Below are positions 17,120 to 26,654 of a stretch of 64,000 bases of DNA, piece after piece. The notes under the pieces were generated by a model. The model was not told the DNA's origin. It made no database searches and saw nothing but the letters and a program-made list of their open reading frames with translations. A program made the position numbers and the translations under genes. Each line of letters starts with the position of its first letter. Position 1 is the stretch's first letter. The stretch is from Rhizobium sp. G21 (lineage in GTDB: Bacteria; Pseudomonadota; Alphaproteobacteria; Rhizobiales; Rhizobiaceae), in assembly GCF_014158035.1 (NCBI RefSeq), contig NZ_JACFXW010000001.1, positions 868,001-932,000 of the forward strand. The letters run 5' to 3'.

Positions 17120-17680
17120 ATGAGCTTCGAATGGACACCTCACCGCTTTTCCGGCGGCGCACTGGCGCTGGATGTCGCCAACAGCGTCATCCTGCGCGCC
17201 GACCCAGAGAAACGGGTCGATCGCTTCGCCAAGGCAGATCACCTCGCCGCCTTTCCAGCGGCCGCCGAAATCATGTGCGCCGAGCGGGACGACTTTTCTC
17301 AGCTCGCTGCGGTGAGACCGGAGAACGAGAGTCTTTTCCTGGAGTTACGGGAAAAGGCGGACGCATTTTATCGCGTGAAGGCGCGTGACGGCGGCGACGA
17401 TCCATCGTTGCTCGCCGATCTGCTCGACGCCATCGCCCGCATCCTGCGCGCCCATCCCCATGCGACGACGCCGGAACCGGTCGATCTCGCCACGGCGCGC
17501 TCCGCCCTGCGGCTAATCGCCTTGCCGGAGCCCGAGCGACTGAAGATCTGTCCGAATTGCGGCTGGCTGTTCCTCGACCGCAGCAAGAACAAGAGCCGCG
17601 CCTGGTGCGACATGGCCGTCTGCGGCAATCGCGCCAAGGCCCGCCTTCACTATCGACGGAAAAAGGGGAAAGACGGATGA
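17120..17680 (+). CDS. CGNR zinc-finger protein, putative transcriptional regulator
   Basis: This 186-residue protein has the stress-induced ABATE-like N-terminal domain (FSGGALALDVANSV) and a C-terminal CGNR zinc finger. The finger ligands are Cys144 and Cys147 (CPNCGWLF) and Cys163 and Cys168 (WCDMAVCGN), followed by the basic tail RAKARLHYRRKK. Such proteins are thought to bind DNA. It starts at ATG 17120, divergent from the orphan permease, which is the likely target. Its stop overlaps the next gene's ATG (ATGA). Confidence 0.85.
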   Translation: MSFEWTPHRFSGGALALDVANSVILRADPEKRVDRFAKADHLAAFPAAAEIMCAERDDFSQLAAVRPENESLFLELREKADAFYRVKARDGGDDPSLLADLLDAIARILRAHPHATTPEPVDLATARSALRLIALPEPERLKICPNCGWLFLDRSKNKSRAWCDMAVCGNRAKARLHYRRKKGKDG

Positions 17681-18174
17681 CACGCCTATGGCTCTCGGCG
17701 CTCATCGTTCTGGCGCTTGCCAGTTGCCAGCGCGAGGACACGGATTACCTCACGATCAACGGCAAGATCTTCATCTTCAACGTGCGGCTCTCCAAGGCCT
17801 ATTACGCGCTCAATCTCAACCGGCTCGCCGGCGTGCCGGATGGGGCCAAGGTGACGGCGGAGTTTGAAAATCCGGCCGGCGGGCCGCCACTCACGGTCAC
17901 CAAGAAGGTGTTCCCCAACATGGCCCGCATCGATTTCCAAAGCCCGGATCTCGACTGCATCGTCGCCGACAAGCCCTATGCGATCACCATCACGCTGCGC
18001 GATCCCGCGGGTAAGGAGATGCAGACGATCAAGACCACGCTCGCCTCGACGCTCGACCAGACCGTGATGCCCGAACAGGCGCTGGTGCGCGGCAACGCCT
18101 ATGATAAAAACCCCGCCGCCTATGACGCCGAGGGCCATGTGAAATTCAGGACGGCGTGCGCGGCGCAGGGGTAA
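17677..18174 (+). CDS. Hypothetical lipoprotein
   Basis: A 165-residue protein with a short signal sequence ending in the lipobox LASC (Cys17), so probably lipid-anchored in the envelope. The mature part is beta-rich (DYLTINGKIFIFNVRLSKAYY, KVTAEFENPAGG, KPYAITITLRDPAGKEMQTIKTTL) and resembles an immunoglobulin-like or carrier fold. No known family is recognised. Translation is coupled to the CGNR gene by a four-base overlap. Its 3' end overlaps the convergent hydrolase by 29 bases. Confidence 0.7.
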   Translation: MTRLWLSALIVLALASCQREDTDYLTINGKIFIFNVRLSKAYYALNLNRLAGVPDGAKVTAEFENPAGGPPLTVTKKVFPNMARIDFQSPDLDCIVADKPYAITITLRDPAGKEMQTIKTTLASTLDQTVMPEQALVRGNAYDKNPAAYDAEGHVKFRTACAAQG

Positions 18175-18853
18175 CCGCCTTCAAGACGTCGATCACGTCC
18201 ACGCTCCGCGCCGTCGCGCCGAAAATCCCGCCTTCCGAGCGGATCGTTTCCAGCGCGGCCGCATGGTTGGAGGTCACGGTCGCGGCGCAGCAATCCTCCA
18301 GCAACAGGCATTCGTGGCCGCGCTCGGTGGCGTCGCGGATGGTGGAGTGCACGCAGATGTCTGTCGTGACGCCGCAGACGATCAGGCGGCGGACGCCGCG
18401 GGCGGTCAGGATGCGGTCGAGGTCGGTGGCGTAAAAGGCGGAAAAACCAGGCTTGTCGATAACGGGTTCGCCGGGCGCCGGCGCAAGTTCCGGCACGATA
18501 TCCCAGCCGGCCTCGCCGCGCACCAGCAGACGTCCCAGCGGTCCCCGGCTTCCGATTTCAGCGCCGCCATTGGCCGAGCGGAAGCGTTTCTGTGATGGCA
18601 GATCGGAAAGATCCGGGCGATGGCCCTCGCGGGTGTGCACCACCAGTCCGCCCCAGGCTCTCACCGCCGCCAGGACGGCCTGAATGCGCGGGATCAGCGC
18701 ACGGGCGGGGGCGACGTCATAGCCCATGGCGCTGACATAGCCGCCGACTTCGCAGAAATCGCGCTGCATGTCGATGACGACCAACGCCGTCATCAGCGGG
18801 TCGATCACGTGGTCATGCGGCCAGGGATAGGGATTGGCTGCTATGGTCGGCAT
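18146..18853 (-). CDS. Isochorismatase-family cysteine hydrolase
   Basis: This 235-residue enzyme has the catalytic triad of the cysteine hydrolase family: Asp28 (VVIDMQRDF), Lys134 (IDKPGFSAF) and Cys167 (GVTTDICVHST). The cis-peptide GVTTD is also present. Sequence style is closest to the biuret amidohydrolase/RutB branch, meaning C-N hydrolysis of ureido compounds, but substrate assignment is only a suggestion. No pyrimidine-degradation genes are adjacent. Confidence 0.82.
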   Translation of the reverse strand: MPTIAANPYPWPHDHVIDPLMTALVVIDMQRDFCEVGGYVSAMGYDVAPARALIPRIQAVLAAVRAWGGLVVHTREGHRPDLSDLPSQKRFRSANGGAEIGSRGPLGRLLVRGEAGWDIVPELAPAPGEPVIDKPGFSAFYATDLDRILTARGVRRLIVCGVTTDICVHSTIRDATERGHECLLLEDCCAATVTSNHAAALETIRSEGGIFGATARSVDVIDVLKAVTPAPRTPS

Positions 18854-18930
18854 GACGGCTCCTGGGCGACGGCGGCGAATTTGTTGCGCCGCACACTTCC
18901 ACAGCTCGCATCATCATTCAATCGGCCAAA

Positions 18931-18964
18931 GAAAAACCGCCCGCGAGGCGCCTCGCGAGCGGTT
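18931..18964 (-). terminator. Rho-independent terminator of ndk
   Basis: On the minus strand, AAACCGC pairs with GCGGTTT, and after one mismatch the perfect 16-base palindrome CGCGAGGCGCCTCGCG closes the hairpin. It is followed by TTTTTCTTT, a good U-tract. It lies about 40 bases after the ndk stop. Confidence 0.85.
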
Positions 18965-19001
18965 TCGAACTTGAGACCGCAGAAGGCTCCGGTCAATGAC
19001 T

Positions 19002-19424
19002 TCAGCCGACGATTTCGGTGTCGGAGAACCAGTACTTGATTTCCTGCGCCGCAGTTTCCGGAGCGTCGGAGCCGTGGACCGAGTTTTCGCCGATCGACAA
19101 AGCGTGGGTCTTGCGGATGGTGCCTTCATCGGCGTTGGCCGGGTTGGTGGCGCCCATGATTTCGCGGTTCTTGAGGATGGCGTTTTCGCCTTCCAGCACC
19201 TGCACCACGGTCGGGCCGGAGGTCATGCCCTCGACGAGTTCGCCGAAGAAGGGACGCTCCTTGTGCACGGCGTAGAAGCCCTCGGCTTCGCGGCGGCTCA
19301 TCCAGACGCGCTTGGAGGCGACGACGCGCAGGCCGGCGTCTTCGAGCATCTTGGTGATGGCGCCCGTCAGGTTGCGCTTGGTGGCGTCCGGCTTGATCAT
19401 CGAGAAGGTGCGTTCAATCGCCAT
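19002..19424 (-). CDS. ndk: Nucleoside diphosphate kinase
   Basis: A complete 140-residue NDK that transfers phosphate from ATP to (d)NDPs through a phosphohistidine. The active-site His117 lies in ENSVHGSD, and the N-terminal [10 protein letters not shown] is diagnostic. I start at ATG 19424 (MAIERTFSM), the family-typical start; the frame is open further upstream. The gene is followed by its own strong terminator. Confidence 0.96.
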   Translation of the reverse strand: MAIERTFSMIKPDATKRNLTGAITKMLEDAGLRVVASKRVWMSRREAEGFYAVHKERPFFGELVEGMTSGPTVVQVLEGENAILKNREIMGATNPANADEGTIRKTHALSIGENSVHGSDAPETAAQEIKYWFSDTEIVG

Positions 19425-19557
19425 GTCTTGGTCCTCTGTCGGTTGATTTCCTTGGGTGGGCGGCTCAATAGCCGCCTTCTCCCGCGAAAACAAGAGGGCG
19501 AGGCCGGGGGCGCCTCGAAAGACGGAATATCATGGCTTTGTCACACGTTTCCGCGAC

Positions 19558-20244
19558 TCATGAGGCGGCGGCGACCGCCCGGCCCGCCCCGTCATGGAGA
19601 TCGAGGCAGCGCTCGAACCACATCGCCACCGGATCGTCGGTCTTCAACAGGCTGACAGGGCAGACGACGCGGGCCCATTGCAGCGCGCCGAAGACGATGT
19701 AATCGGCAAAGAGCGGCCTGTCGCCGCCGAGCCAGGTTTGATGCTTGAGCGCATGCCTGACGGGTTCGAGCTTGGCGGGGAAGGTCTCGATCTCTAGCTC
19801 CCGATCGGCCGCGACCTGCTCCAGCGTCCTGCCCAGCCGGCTTTCGCGACTGGTGCGGAAATACGCCTGATCCTCCGGCGCCAGACAATCATGGATGTCG
19901 GTCAGCATGATCCGCGTGAGCGCCGGATGTATCACGAACTGGCTGTAGCCTTCGAGCGCGCGGGTGAGCGCGACGCCTGCGCCGCCGCCGAAGAGCGAGG
20001 GACGATCCGGATAGGTTTCATCGAGATAGACGGCGATGTCGAAACTGTCGCGCACCAGCCGCGCGCCGTCCTTCAGGACCGGCACAGTCGGAGAAAATCC
20101 GTTCTCCAGCGCGGGAATGGCAGTGAAACGCGTCGGGGATTCCTCGAACGCCAATCCCTTGTGATGCAGGGCCATCACCGCCTTCCAGGCATGCGGGGAA
20201 AATCTTGTGTCGCGGCTTGCGCCGCACAGAGTGTAGAGCTTCAT
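19558..20244 (-). CDS. Glutathione S-transferase family protein
   Basis: A 228-residue protein with a thioredoxin-like N-terminal domain (MKLYTLCGASRDTRFSPHAWKA, with the TVPVL cis-Pro motif and DSFDIAVYLDETYP) and an all-helical C-terminal domain. The arrangement matches GST_N_3 and GST_C. Residue choice at the glutathione site (Ser/Cys near 7-10) does not define the class. Most of the upstream open frame to 20766 lacks coding character, so ATG 20244 is chosen. Confidence 0.85.
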   Translation of the reverse strand: MKLYTLCGASRDTRFSPHAWKAVMALHHKGLAFEESPTRFTAIPALENGFSPTVPVLKDGARLVRDSFDIAVYLDETYPDRPSLFGGGAGVALTRALEGYSQFVIHPALTRIMLTDIHDCLAPEDQAYFRTSRESRLGRTLEQVAADRELEIETFPAKLEPVRHALKHQTWLGGDRPLFADYIVFGALQWARVVCPVSLLKTDDPVAMWFERCLDLHDGAGRAVAAAS

Positions 20245-20379
20245 GGAACCACCTGCCGACTTGTTCGGGACAGCATGCGCGAAAGCAGATCCAGGCGTCC
20301 AATTCAAACTTTTAATATCTGGAGGCGCTGGAGCGTGATGGATGGTCGCGCTAGTTCTGGCTGAAAGGAGAGACATATC

Positions 20380-20895
20380 ATGAGGGAAACATTTCGTATG
20401 TTCGCCGCCTATAACCGCTGGGCCAATACGGCGCTCTATGATGCGGCGGCGGAGTTGAGCGAGGAGGAGTTGCACGCGCCCACGGGCGCTTTCTTCGGTT
20501 CGCTTATCGCCACGCTCAACCATATCCTCGTCGCCGACCGGATCTGGCTTAAGCGGTTTACCGGTGCGGGGACCGCGCCCAGCCGTCTCGACGTGATCCT
20601 GCATGACGACCTCGCCGCGCTCCGCCGAGCGCGCGCCGCGGAAGACGAACGCATTGTCGCCTGGATCGCCGGTCTGACCGACGACGAGATCGTGGGGACT
20701 TTCACCTACACGCCGGTGACGTCGCCGCAACCCGTCACGCAACGGCTGGGCGGCGCGCTGTCTCATCTATTCAACCACCAGACCCATCATCGCGGACAGT
20801 GCCACATGATGCTGACGACGCTCGGAAAACCGAGCCTGGCGCTCGATCTCATCTACTTTCTACGCACCCCCGAAGGCCGCGCCTTCGGTTGCTGA
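20380..20895 (+). CDS. DinB-fold metal-binding protein
   Basis: A 171-residue four-helix-bundle protein of the DinB/YfiT-like superfamily (unrelated to polymerase DinB). The metal ligands are His48 in TLNHILVAD, and His133 and His137 in FNHQTHHRGQ. Family members are thiol-dependent transferases or damage-inducible proteins in Gram-positives. AGGAG lies nine bases before the ATG. No operon partner. Confidence 0.85.
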   Translation: MRETFRMFAAYNRWANTALYDAAAELSEEELHAPTGAFFGSLIATLNHILVADRIWLKRFTGAGTAPSRLDVILHDDLAALRRARAAEDERIVAWIAGLTDDEIVGTFTYTPVTSPQPVTQRLGGALSHLFNHQTHHRGQCHMMLTTLGKPSLALDLIYFLRTPEGRAFGC

Positions 20896-20925
20896 ACGGC
20901 TGGTCCACGCGTTTCCTCGTCGCGC

Positions 20926-22523
20926 TCAGGCGGCGAGACGTCCGTTATGGCGGCGCGCGGCGTCGCCGACGCGGAAATGTTCGATCAGGCGGTCGAGCAC
21001 GTCCGCCTCGCTGGCGAGCGCATGCACCGCGGCCGTCGATTCCTCGACCATGGCCGCATTGTGCTGGGTGCCTTGATCGATCATATGCACCGACTCGCTG
21101 ATCGTCGACAGGCCGGCGGACTGCTCCCGGGTCGCATGGACGATCTGCTCGACATGTTCGGAAATCGCCCGGACCTCGTCGCTGATATTCTTCAGCGCCT
21201 TTCCGGTTTCGCCGACCAGTCCGACGCCATGCGACACTTGGTCGGCGGACGCATTGATGAGCGTCTTGATTTCCTTGGCCGCATTGGCCGAGCGCTGCGC
21301 GAGTTCGCGCACTTCTGTGGCGACGACGGCGAAGCCCTTGCCGGCGTCGCCGGCGCGCGCGGCTTCGACGCCGGCGTTGAGCGCCAGCAGATTGGTCTGG
21401 AAAGCGATCTCGTCGATGACGCCGATGATCTGGCCGATCTGCTGCGAGGACCCTTCGATCTTGCTCATCGCATCGACGGCGTTGGAAACGATCTCGGCGG
21501 ACTTTTCCGCGCCACGCTTGGCGTTCTCGACGAGCCGATTGACATTCTCGGCCCGGGTCGCAGTCTTCTGCACCGTCTCGGAGATTTCCGTGATCGCGGC
21601 GGCCGTCTCTTCGACCCCCGCCGCCTGGCGCTCGGTCCGGTTGGACAATTCGTTGTTGGCTTCGCGGATCGACTCGGCGCCGCCTCGGACATGGGTGGCG
21701 GCGGCGCTCACCTCGCGCATTGTCTTGTCCAGCCGGTCGATGACCTGGTTGAAGGTCTGGCGCAGCACGTCCATGCGGCCGGAGAGTTTGGTTTCGAGCC
21801 GGTAGGCCAGGTTGCCGCTCGACAGTTCCGTCAGGCCGGCGGCCAATTGTTCGACGGCCTGGGCGGTCTGTTCCGCCTCGACAGCCTTCTCGGCTTCACG
21901 GCGCGTCCTTTCCTCCAACACCACCGCGTCGGCGCGGCGCGCCTCTTCGGCGCGTTCGGCGGCCTGCGCGTGAGCGGCCAGAGCGTCGGCCGTCGAGCGG
22001 CTCGCAGCTTCCACGGAGCCCACGACGGCGCCGGTGAGCGCGATCAGGACGCCGGACTGCAGGATCAGGATGACGGCGTGCAACAGAACGCGGGTGAAAT
22101 CGAATTCGCCGGGGAAGACCGCCGACGGAAGAAGGAAGTCGAGCACCAGATGATGAACGGCGACAACTGCGGCGAAGCCGATGATGGCCCGCCAATCGAT
22201 CCAGGCGGCGCAGATCGCCAGGGTGGCGAAGAAATACATATATGCATGTCGACCTGGTAGGCGCCGCCCTTGAACTGATAGACGAGCACCGCGACCTCGG
22301 CCGCCAGACTGACCGACGAGAGCGTCCGTATCGTCGGGCCGAACCTGTCGCGAACCCACACGGACGTCACCAGCGCCGCGATCGCCGCGCTCGCGATGAA
22401 GCCGACAGAGGAGCCGCCATCGGGCAGAAACACCGATGCGGCCAACGAGAACATAACATTGGCCCAGATCAAAGTCAGGACGCCGTAGGAAGCCTTGGCG
22501 CGCAAACGGTCGAGCGCATTCAT
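20926..22523 (-). CDS. Methyl-accepting chemotaxis protein (frameshifted)
   Basis: The N-terminal half holds several membrane helices ([17 protein letters not shown] ... [25 protein letters not shown] ... [16 protein letters not shown]), a multi-pass membrane sensor without a large periplasmic domain. A HAMP-like linker and the signalling hairpin follow, with the hallmark [21 protein letters not shown]. At ACATATATGCATG (22236-22248) two extra bases, AT, or one missing base break the frame; restoring it gives [11 protein letters not shown]. The start is ATG 22523, one base after the stop of the small membrane protein upstream. It should bind CheA/CheW; the input signal is unknown. Confidence 0.88.
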
Positions 22524-22524
22524 A

Positions 22525-22842
22525 TCATTTTCCTTCTTTACAGCCTGCTGCGAGAGCGTGGTCCAGAACCAGCGCGGCGCCGCTTTGAAACAGTCGTCCT
22601 GCAAAATTACGGTCGTCCGAATGCGCAATCCCGACCCAGTCGACCCGAGTCGACGATACGAGCGTGCCGCCGGCGTCGCCGATAATGCGCAACAACGCCG
22701 CCGGATCGGCGCCGGGCCGCGTCACGACGACGACGAATTCGCTTCTTGGAAAAGCGACCGCCGCAAACATCGCGACGAAACAGAAGCAGGCTCCCGTCAG
22801 GAGAACCCTCTTGTCCAGCCGATCACGGTGATCGTCAGCCAC
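22525..22842 (-). CDS. Small membrane-anchored hypothetical protein
   Basis: A 105-residue protein with a short cytoplasmic N-terminus and one N-terminal membrane helix (VLLTGACFCFVAMFAAVAF). A periplasmic alpha/beta part follows (FVVVVTRPGADPAALLRIIGDAGGTLVSS). Its TGA is one base from the ATG of the chemotaxis receptor (TGATATG), so they are translationally coupled. It may modulate or accompany the receptor. The periplasmic part has the look of a small ferredoxin-like or ACT-like fold, but I recognise no family. Confidence 0.7.
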   Translation of the reverse strand: MADDHRDRLDKRVLLTGACFCFVAMFAAVAFPRSEFVVVVTRPGADPAALLRIIGDAGGTLVSSTRVDWVGIAHSDDRNFAGRLFQSGAALVLDHALAAGCKEGK

Positions 22843-23019
22843 GCCCTCACGCTCCGATCGTCGCGACGTCCCGCTTCACGAGGCGCCCACTTCACTGTTT
22901 TTGCTATTTCCCACCATCGACGACAAAGGTTAATTCGAGGTATTTCCACGCCGCGAATTGCATATAAGCCAATATAGACTTCGATAATTGTCGCAACTTA
23001 TGCTGCAACGCCAAATTTT

Positions 23020-23035
23020 ATTGACTTATGTCAAT
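23020..23035. promoter_or_regulatory. FNR/FixK-type palindrome
   Basis: ATTGAC-TTAT-GTCAAT is a perfect palindrome containing TTG-N8-CAA, the core recognised by the CRP/FNR family, including FixK and NnrR in rhizobia. It lies in the 274-base divergent gap between the chemotaxis unit (minus) and the ABC-F gene (plus), in an AT-rich stretch. Which gene it controls cannot be decided by position. Confidence 0.55.
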
Positions 23036-23116
23036 ATTATTCATGATCCGCTTCGGCTGGGCGCGCATGCTCAAAACCGCGTTTCCTTCCGAAATGTTTT
23101 GGGCTAAAGCGACTAC

Positions 23117-24984
23117 ATGATCGCGATTTCAGGACTGACGGCCCGCATTGCCGGGCGACTTCTTCTCGACGACGCCAGCGTCTCCCTGCCCACCGGCGTC
23201 AAAGCCGGCCTGGTGGGGCGCAACGGCGCGGGCAAATCCACTTTGTTCAAGATCATCACCGGCGAGATGGCCCCCGAATCCGGCGATGTCTCGGTGCCCC
23301 GGGGGCGCGCATCGGCCAGGTGGCGCAGGAAGCGCCCGGCACCGACGATCCGTTGATCGACATCGTGCTCGCCGCCGACAAGGAGCGCGCCAGCCTGCTG
23401 GCGGAGGCAGAGACGGCCACCGATCCGCACCGCATCGCCGAAATCCAGGTGAGGCTCGCCGATATCGACGCCTATTCGGCCGAAGCCCGCGCCGCCTCGA
23501 TCCTCGCCGGCCTCGGCTTCGACGAAGAGGCGCAGCACCGCCCCGCCAAGAGCTTTTCGGGCGGCTGGCGCATGCGCGTGGCGCTCGCCGCCGTACTGTT
23601 TTCCGAACCCGACCTGCTGCTGCTCGACGAACCGACCAATTATCTCGACCTCGAAGGTGCGCTGTGGCTGGAAGATTATATCCGCCGCTATCCGCATACG
23701 GTCATCATCATCAGCCACGACCGGGATCTGCTGAATTCGGCTGTCAATTCGATCGTGCATCTAGACCAGCAGAAGCTGACCTTCTATCGCGGCCCTTACG
23801 ACCAGTTCGAGCGGCAGAAGGCGGAAGCCGAGGAATTGCAGACCAAGGCCAAGGCCAAGAACGAAGCGCAGCGCAAACATCTGCAGAGCTTCATCGACCG
23901 CTTCAAGGCCAAGGCGTCCAAGGCCAAGCAGGCGCAGAGCCGCATCAAGGCGCTGGAGCGGCTGGGCACTGTGGCGGCGGTCGTCCATGACCACGTGCAG
24001 GGCTTTTCCTTCCCCGACCCCAAGCGCGAGGCGGCCTCGCCGATCATCGCGGTGGAAGGCGGACTGGCGGGTTACGCCCCCGGCAACGCGATCCTCCGCA
24101 ATATCAATGTCCGCATAGACACCGACGACCGCATCGCGCTGCTCGGCTCGAACGGCAACGGCAAGTCGACCTTCGCCAAGTTCATCTCCGGGCGGCTCGC
24201 GCCGCTGGGCGGCAAGGTCACGTCGGCGCCAAACCTGAAAGTCGGATTCTTCGCCCAGCACCAGTTGGACGACCTGATCGCCGATCAAAGCGCCGTCGAT
24301 CACATCCGCCGCCTGATGCCCACCGAGCCCGAAGCCAAAGTGCGCTCGCGCGTGGCCCAGATGGGCCTGGCGACCGGCAAGATGGATACCGCCGCCAAGG
24401 ATCTCTCCGGCGGCGAAAAAGCGCGGCTGCTGATGGGCATCGCGGCTTTCGAGGCTCCCAATCTGCTCATCCTCGACGAACCGACCAACCATCTGGACAT
24501 CGACAGCCGCCGGGCATTGATCGAGGCGCTGAACGACTATTCCGGCGCCGTCATCCTGATTTCGCATGATCGTTATCTGATCGAGGCGACCGTCGACCGG
24601 CTCTGGATCGTGCGTGACGGCACGGTGAAGGCGTTCGAAGGCGACATGGACGAGTATCGCGACATCGTCGTCGGCTCGAACAGGAAGCCGCGCAAGGAGA
24701 AGGAAGAAGCGCCCGCCCCGCAAGCCGCGGCAGCCGCCCAGCCCAAGCGCGGCAATCCGGCGGTCATGCGCAAGAAGGTCGAGGAATTGCAGGTCATGAT
24801 CGGCAAGATCGAGCGCCTGATCCAGGGCATCGACACCGAACTGGCCGATCCCCAGCTCTACGCGAAAAATCCTGCGCGGGCCGGCGAACTCACCAAGGCG
24901 CGCGCCAACGCCGCCAAGAAGCTCGCCGACACCGAAGAGGAATGGCTGCTCTTGTCGACCGAACTGGAGGAGATGGGCGTCTGA
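23117..24984 (+). CDS. ABC-F family ATPase, Uup-like (frameshifted)
   Basis: A soluble protein of about 622 residues with two ABC domains and no membrane part: Walker A GRNGAGKST (about 35-43) and GSNGNGKST, signatures FSGGWRMR and LSGGEKAR, and Walker B LLLLDEPTNYLD and LLILDEPTNHLD. The linker between the domains and a C-terminal coiled coil (ELQVMIGKIERLIQGIDTEL) fit the Uup/YheS branch that acts on ribosomes or branched DNA. One G is missing in the run 23301-23305; adding it joins SVPRG to ARIGQVAQEAPG. Convergent with the DUF1269 gene. Confidence 0.9.
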
Positions 24985-24999
24985 CGGCGCCGTCTCCGG

Positions 25000-25560
25000 T
25001 CAGCGCGCCTGCGGGTCGCCATCCTCGACGCCGCTCGGAGGCGAACCCGCCAAAGGCGACGGCGCGATTTCACGGCGCGCCTTGTCGAAGATCTCCATCA
25101 GCCGCGCTTCCTGGCTGCGGTCGAGATTGGTGCGGATGATGCGGCCGCCATGGGCGCTCATCGCCTCGATGACCCGGTCTGACGAGGCGCGTTCGGCAAG
25201 CAGGAACAAGGCCGCCTGCCCCGGCTGCAAAACGCCCGCGACATCCTTCATGAACTTGTCGTTGACGCCGTAATCGGTCAAGGCGCCCGCAAGCGCGCCC
25301 GACGCCGCGCCGGCGGCCACGCCCAGCAAAGGATTGAAGAACAACAGGCCGGCCAACAGACCCCAGAATGCGCCGCCCGAGGCGCCGAGCGCCCAGAGAT
25401 TGACCATCTGGTGCAGCTTGATCTCGCCGTCCGGTTCGGCGGTGGCGACCACGGCGTCGTTGACGGTGACGAGATACTCACGAGAAAGATTGAAGAGACC
25501 CTTGCGGGCTTCCTCGGCCTGGATCTGGCTGTCATAGCCGAAGACGATGAGTTCGGACAT
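25000..25560 (-). CDS. DUF1269 family membrane protein
   Basis: A 186-residue protein with the DUF1269 signature: N-terminal VFGYDSQIQAEEARKGL, then a Gly/Ala-rich hydrophobic hairpin (GGAFWGLLAGLLFFNPLLGVAAGAASGALAGAL), and DYGVNDKFMKDVAGVLQPGQAALFLL. The hydrophobic hairpin resembles glycine-zipper segments that insert into membranes. The C-terminal Pro/Gly-rich tail is variable. Function unknown. Confidence 0.85.
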   Translation of the reverse strand: MSELIVFGYDSQIQAEEARKGLFNLSREYLVTVNDAVVATAEPDGEIKLHQMVNLWALGASGGAFWGLLAGLLFFNPLLGVAAGAASGALAGALTDYGVNDKFMKDVAGVLQPGQAALFLLAERASSDRVIEAMSAHGGRIIRTNLDRSQEARLMEIFDKARREIAPSPLAGSPPSGVEDGDPQAR

Positions 25561-25659
25561 TGCGGTTCCTTTCCTGTCAGCGCCCCTATCATCTGATATG
25601 GGGCGCGGCGCGGCGGATTAAACAGCAGCCCCCGTGAATTCCCGACGACAGAGGCGCGC

Positions 25660-26505
25660 TCAGCCGAGCTCGAAGGTCGTAACCCCGAAAATGCGCCTGA
25701 GCGGCAGTTCCGGGTAATGGCCGCGATACATTCGCGCCGTCTCGAACACCGGATGCATGCCGTAACGCAGCGCGAGCGCCCTCGCCTCGGGATTGGGCAT
25801 GGGAATGTCGAGATAAACATGTCCGCCGCCGACCCGGGCGATCAGCGTCCGGAATAGCCGGTCGGCGATATCGGGACTGTCGGCGAAGAGCGGGCCTATC
25901 TTGTAGCCCGAACCGCAAGCGCGAATGGCGCCGAGGCCGGTGATCGCCCCGCCGTCGCGGAAAGCCAGAGCGAGCCTACCATGTCGCCCATCGGCGGTCG
26001 GATCGAGCCATGCGGCGAGAAACCGAGCGCGCGACGCGGGATTGCAGCCGGCGTCATAGGCCAGCAACGCCTCCAGCGGCGCTTCGCTCGCGCGCACGAT
26101 GCGCGGATCTCGTGGATCCTCGCATGTGAGTTGGGCGCCGTAGCGGGCATTGGCGTGGGCATAGGCGAAGCCGGATTTGCGATAGTTTTCCTGCTGGGCG
26201 ACGACGCCGTCGAGACCCACCGTCTTCGCCTGGCTCATCGCCAGGACCTGGCTCCACAATTTAAAGCCCAATCCCTGCCCTCGGAATTGCGGAGCCACGA
26301 TGTAGAAGCCGAGAAAACCGTAATCGGCATGATGGTGGACGAGAGAGACGCCGGCGGCGATCTCGCCGTCCATCTCGTCCACCCAATATCCTTCGGGATC
26401 GGCGCGCCAGAAGGCGTCGACATCGGCGAGACCGGGATTCCAGCCTTCCTTCGCCGCCCAGGACACCAGCGTTTCGAGATCGGTTTTCGTCGCCCTTCTA
26501 ATCAT
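25660..26505 (-). CDS. GNAT family N-acetyltransferase
   Basis: An approximately 281-residue protein with an N-terminal GNAT domain: beta-4/alpha-3 region FLGFYIVAPQFRGQGLGFKLW, with the acetyl-CoA pyrophosphate-binding RGQGLG. A C-terminal second domain ends in ALRYGMHPVFETARMYRG, typical of two-domain GNAT proteins of the YitI/DUF1248-like type. ATG 26505 is preferred over the GTG nine bases upstream. Substrate unknown. Confidence 0.82.
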   Translation of the reverse strand: MIRRATKTDLETLVSWAAKEGWNPGLADVDAFWRADPEGYWVDEMDGEIAAGVSLVHHHADYGFLGFYIVAPQFRGQGLGFKLWSQVLAMSQAKTVGLDGVVAQQENYRKSGFAYAHANARYGAQLTCEDPRDPRIVRASEAPLEALLAYDAGCNPASRARFLAAWLDPTADGRHGRLALAFRDGGAITGLGAIRACGSGYKIGPLFADSPDIADRLFRTLIARVGGGHVYLDIPMPNPEARALALRYGMHPVFETARMYRGHYPELPLRRIFGVTTFELG

Positions 26506-26654
26506 GCTTGCCACTCCCGTTTTGGCAGTGCATCACAAAAAGCACGGTTTTACCAGTTGCTTCCTCGCCGCGGCGCTTGCCCGGCGGCGGCATTCTGATA
26601 AGAGCGAAGAATAATCATACTATTCCAGGAAACACTCAGTTCGGGAACAGACAG

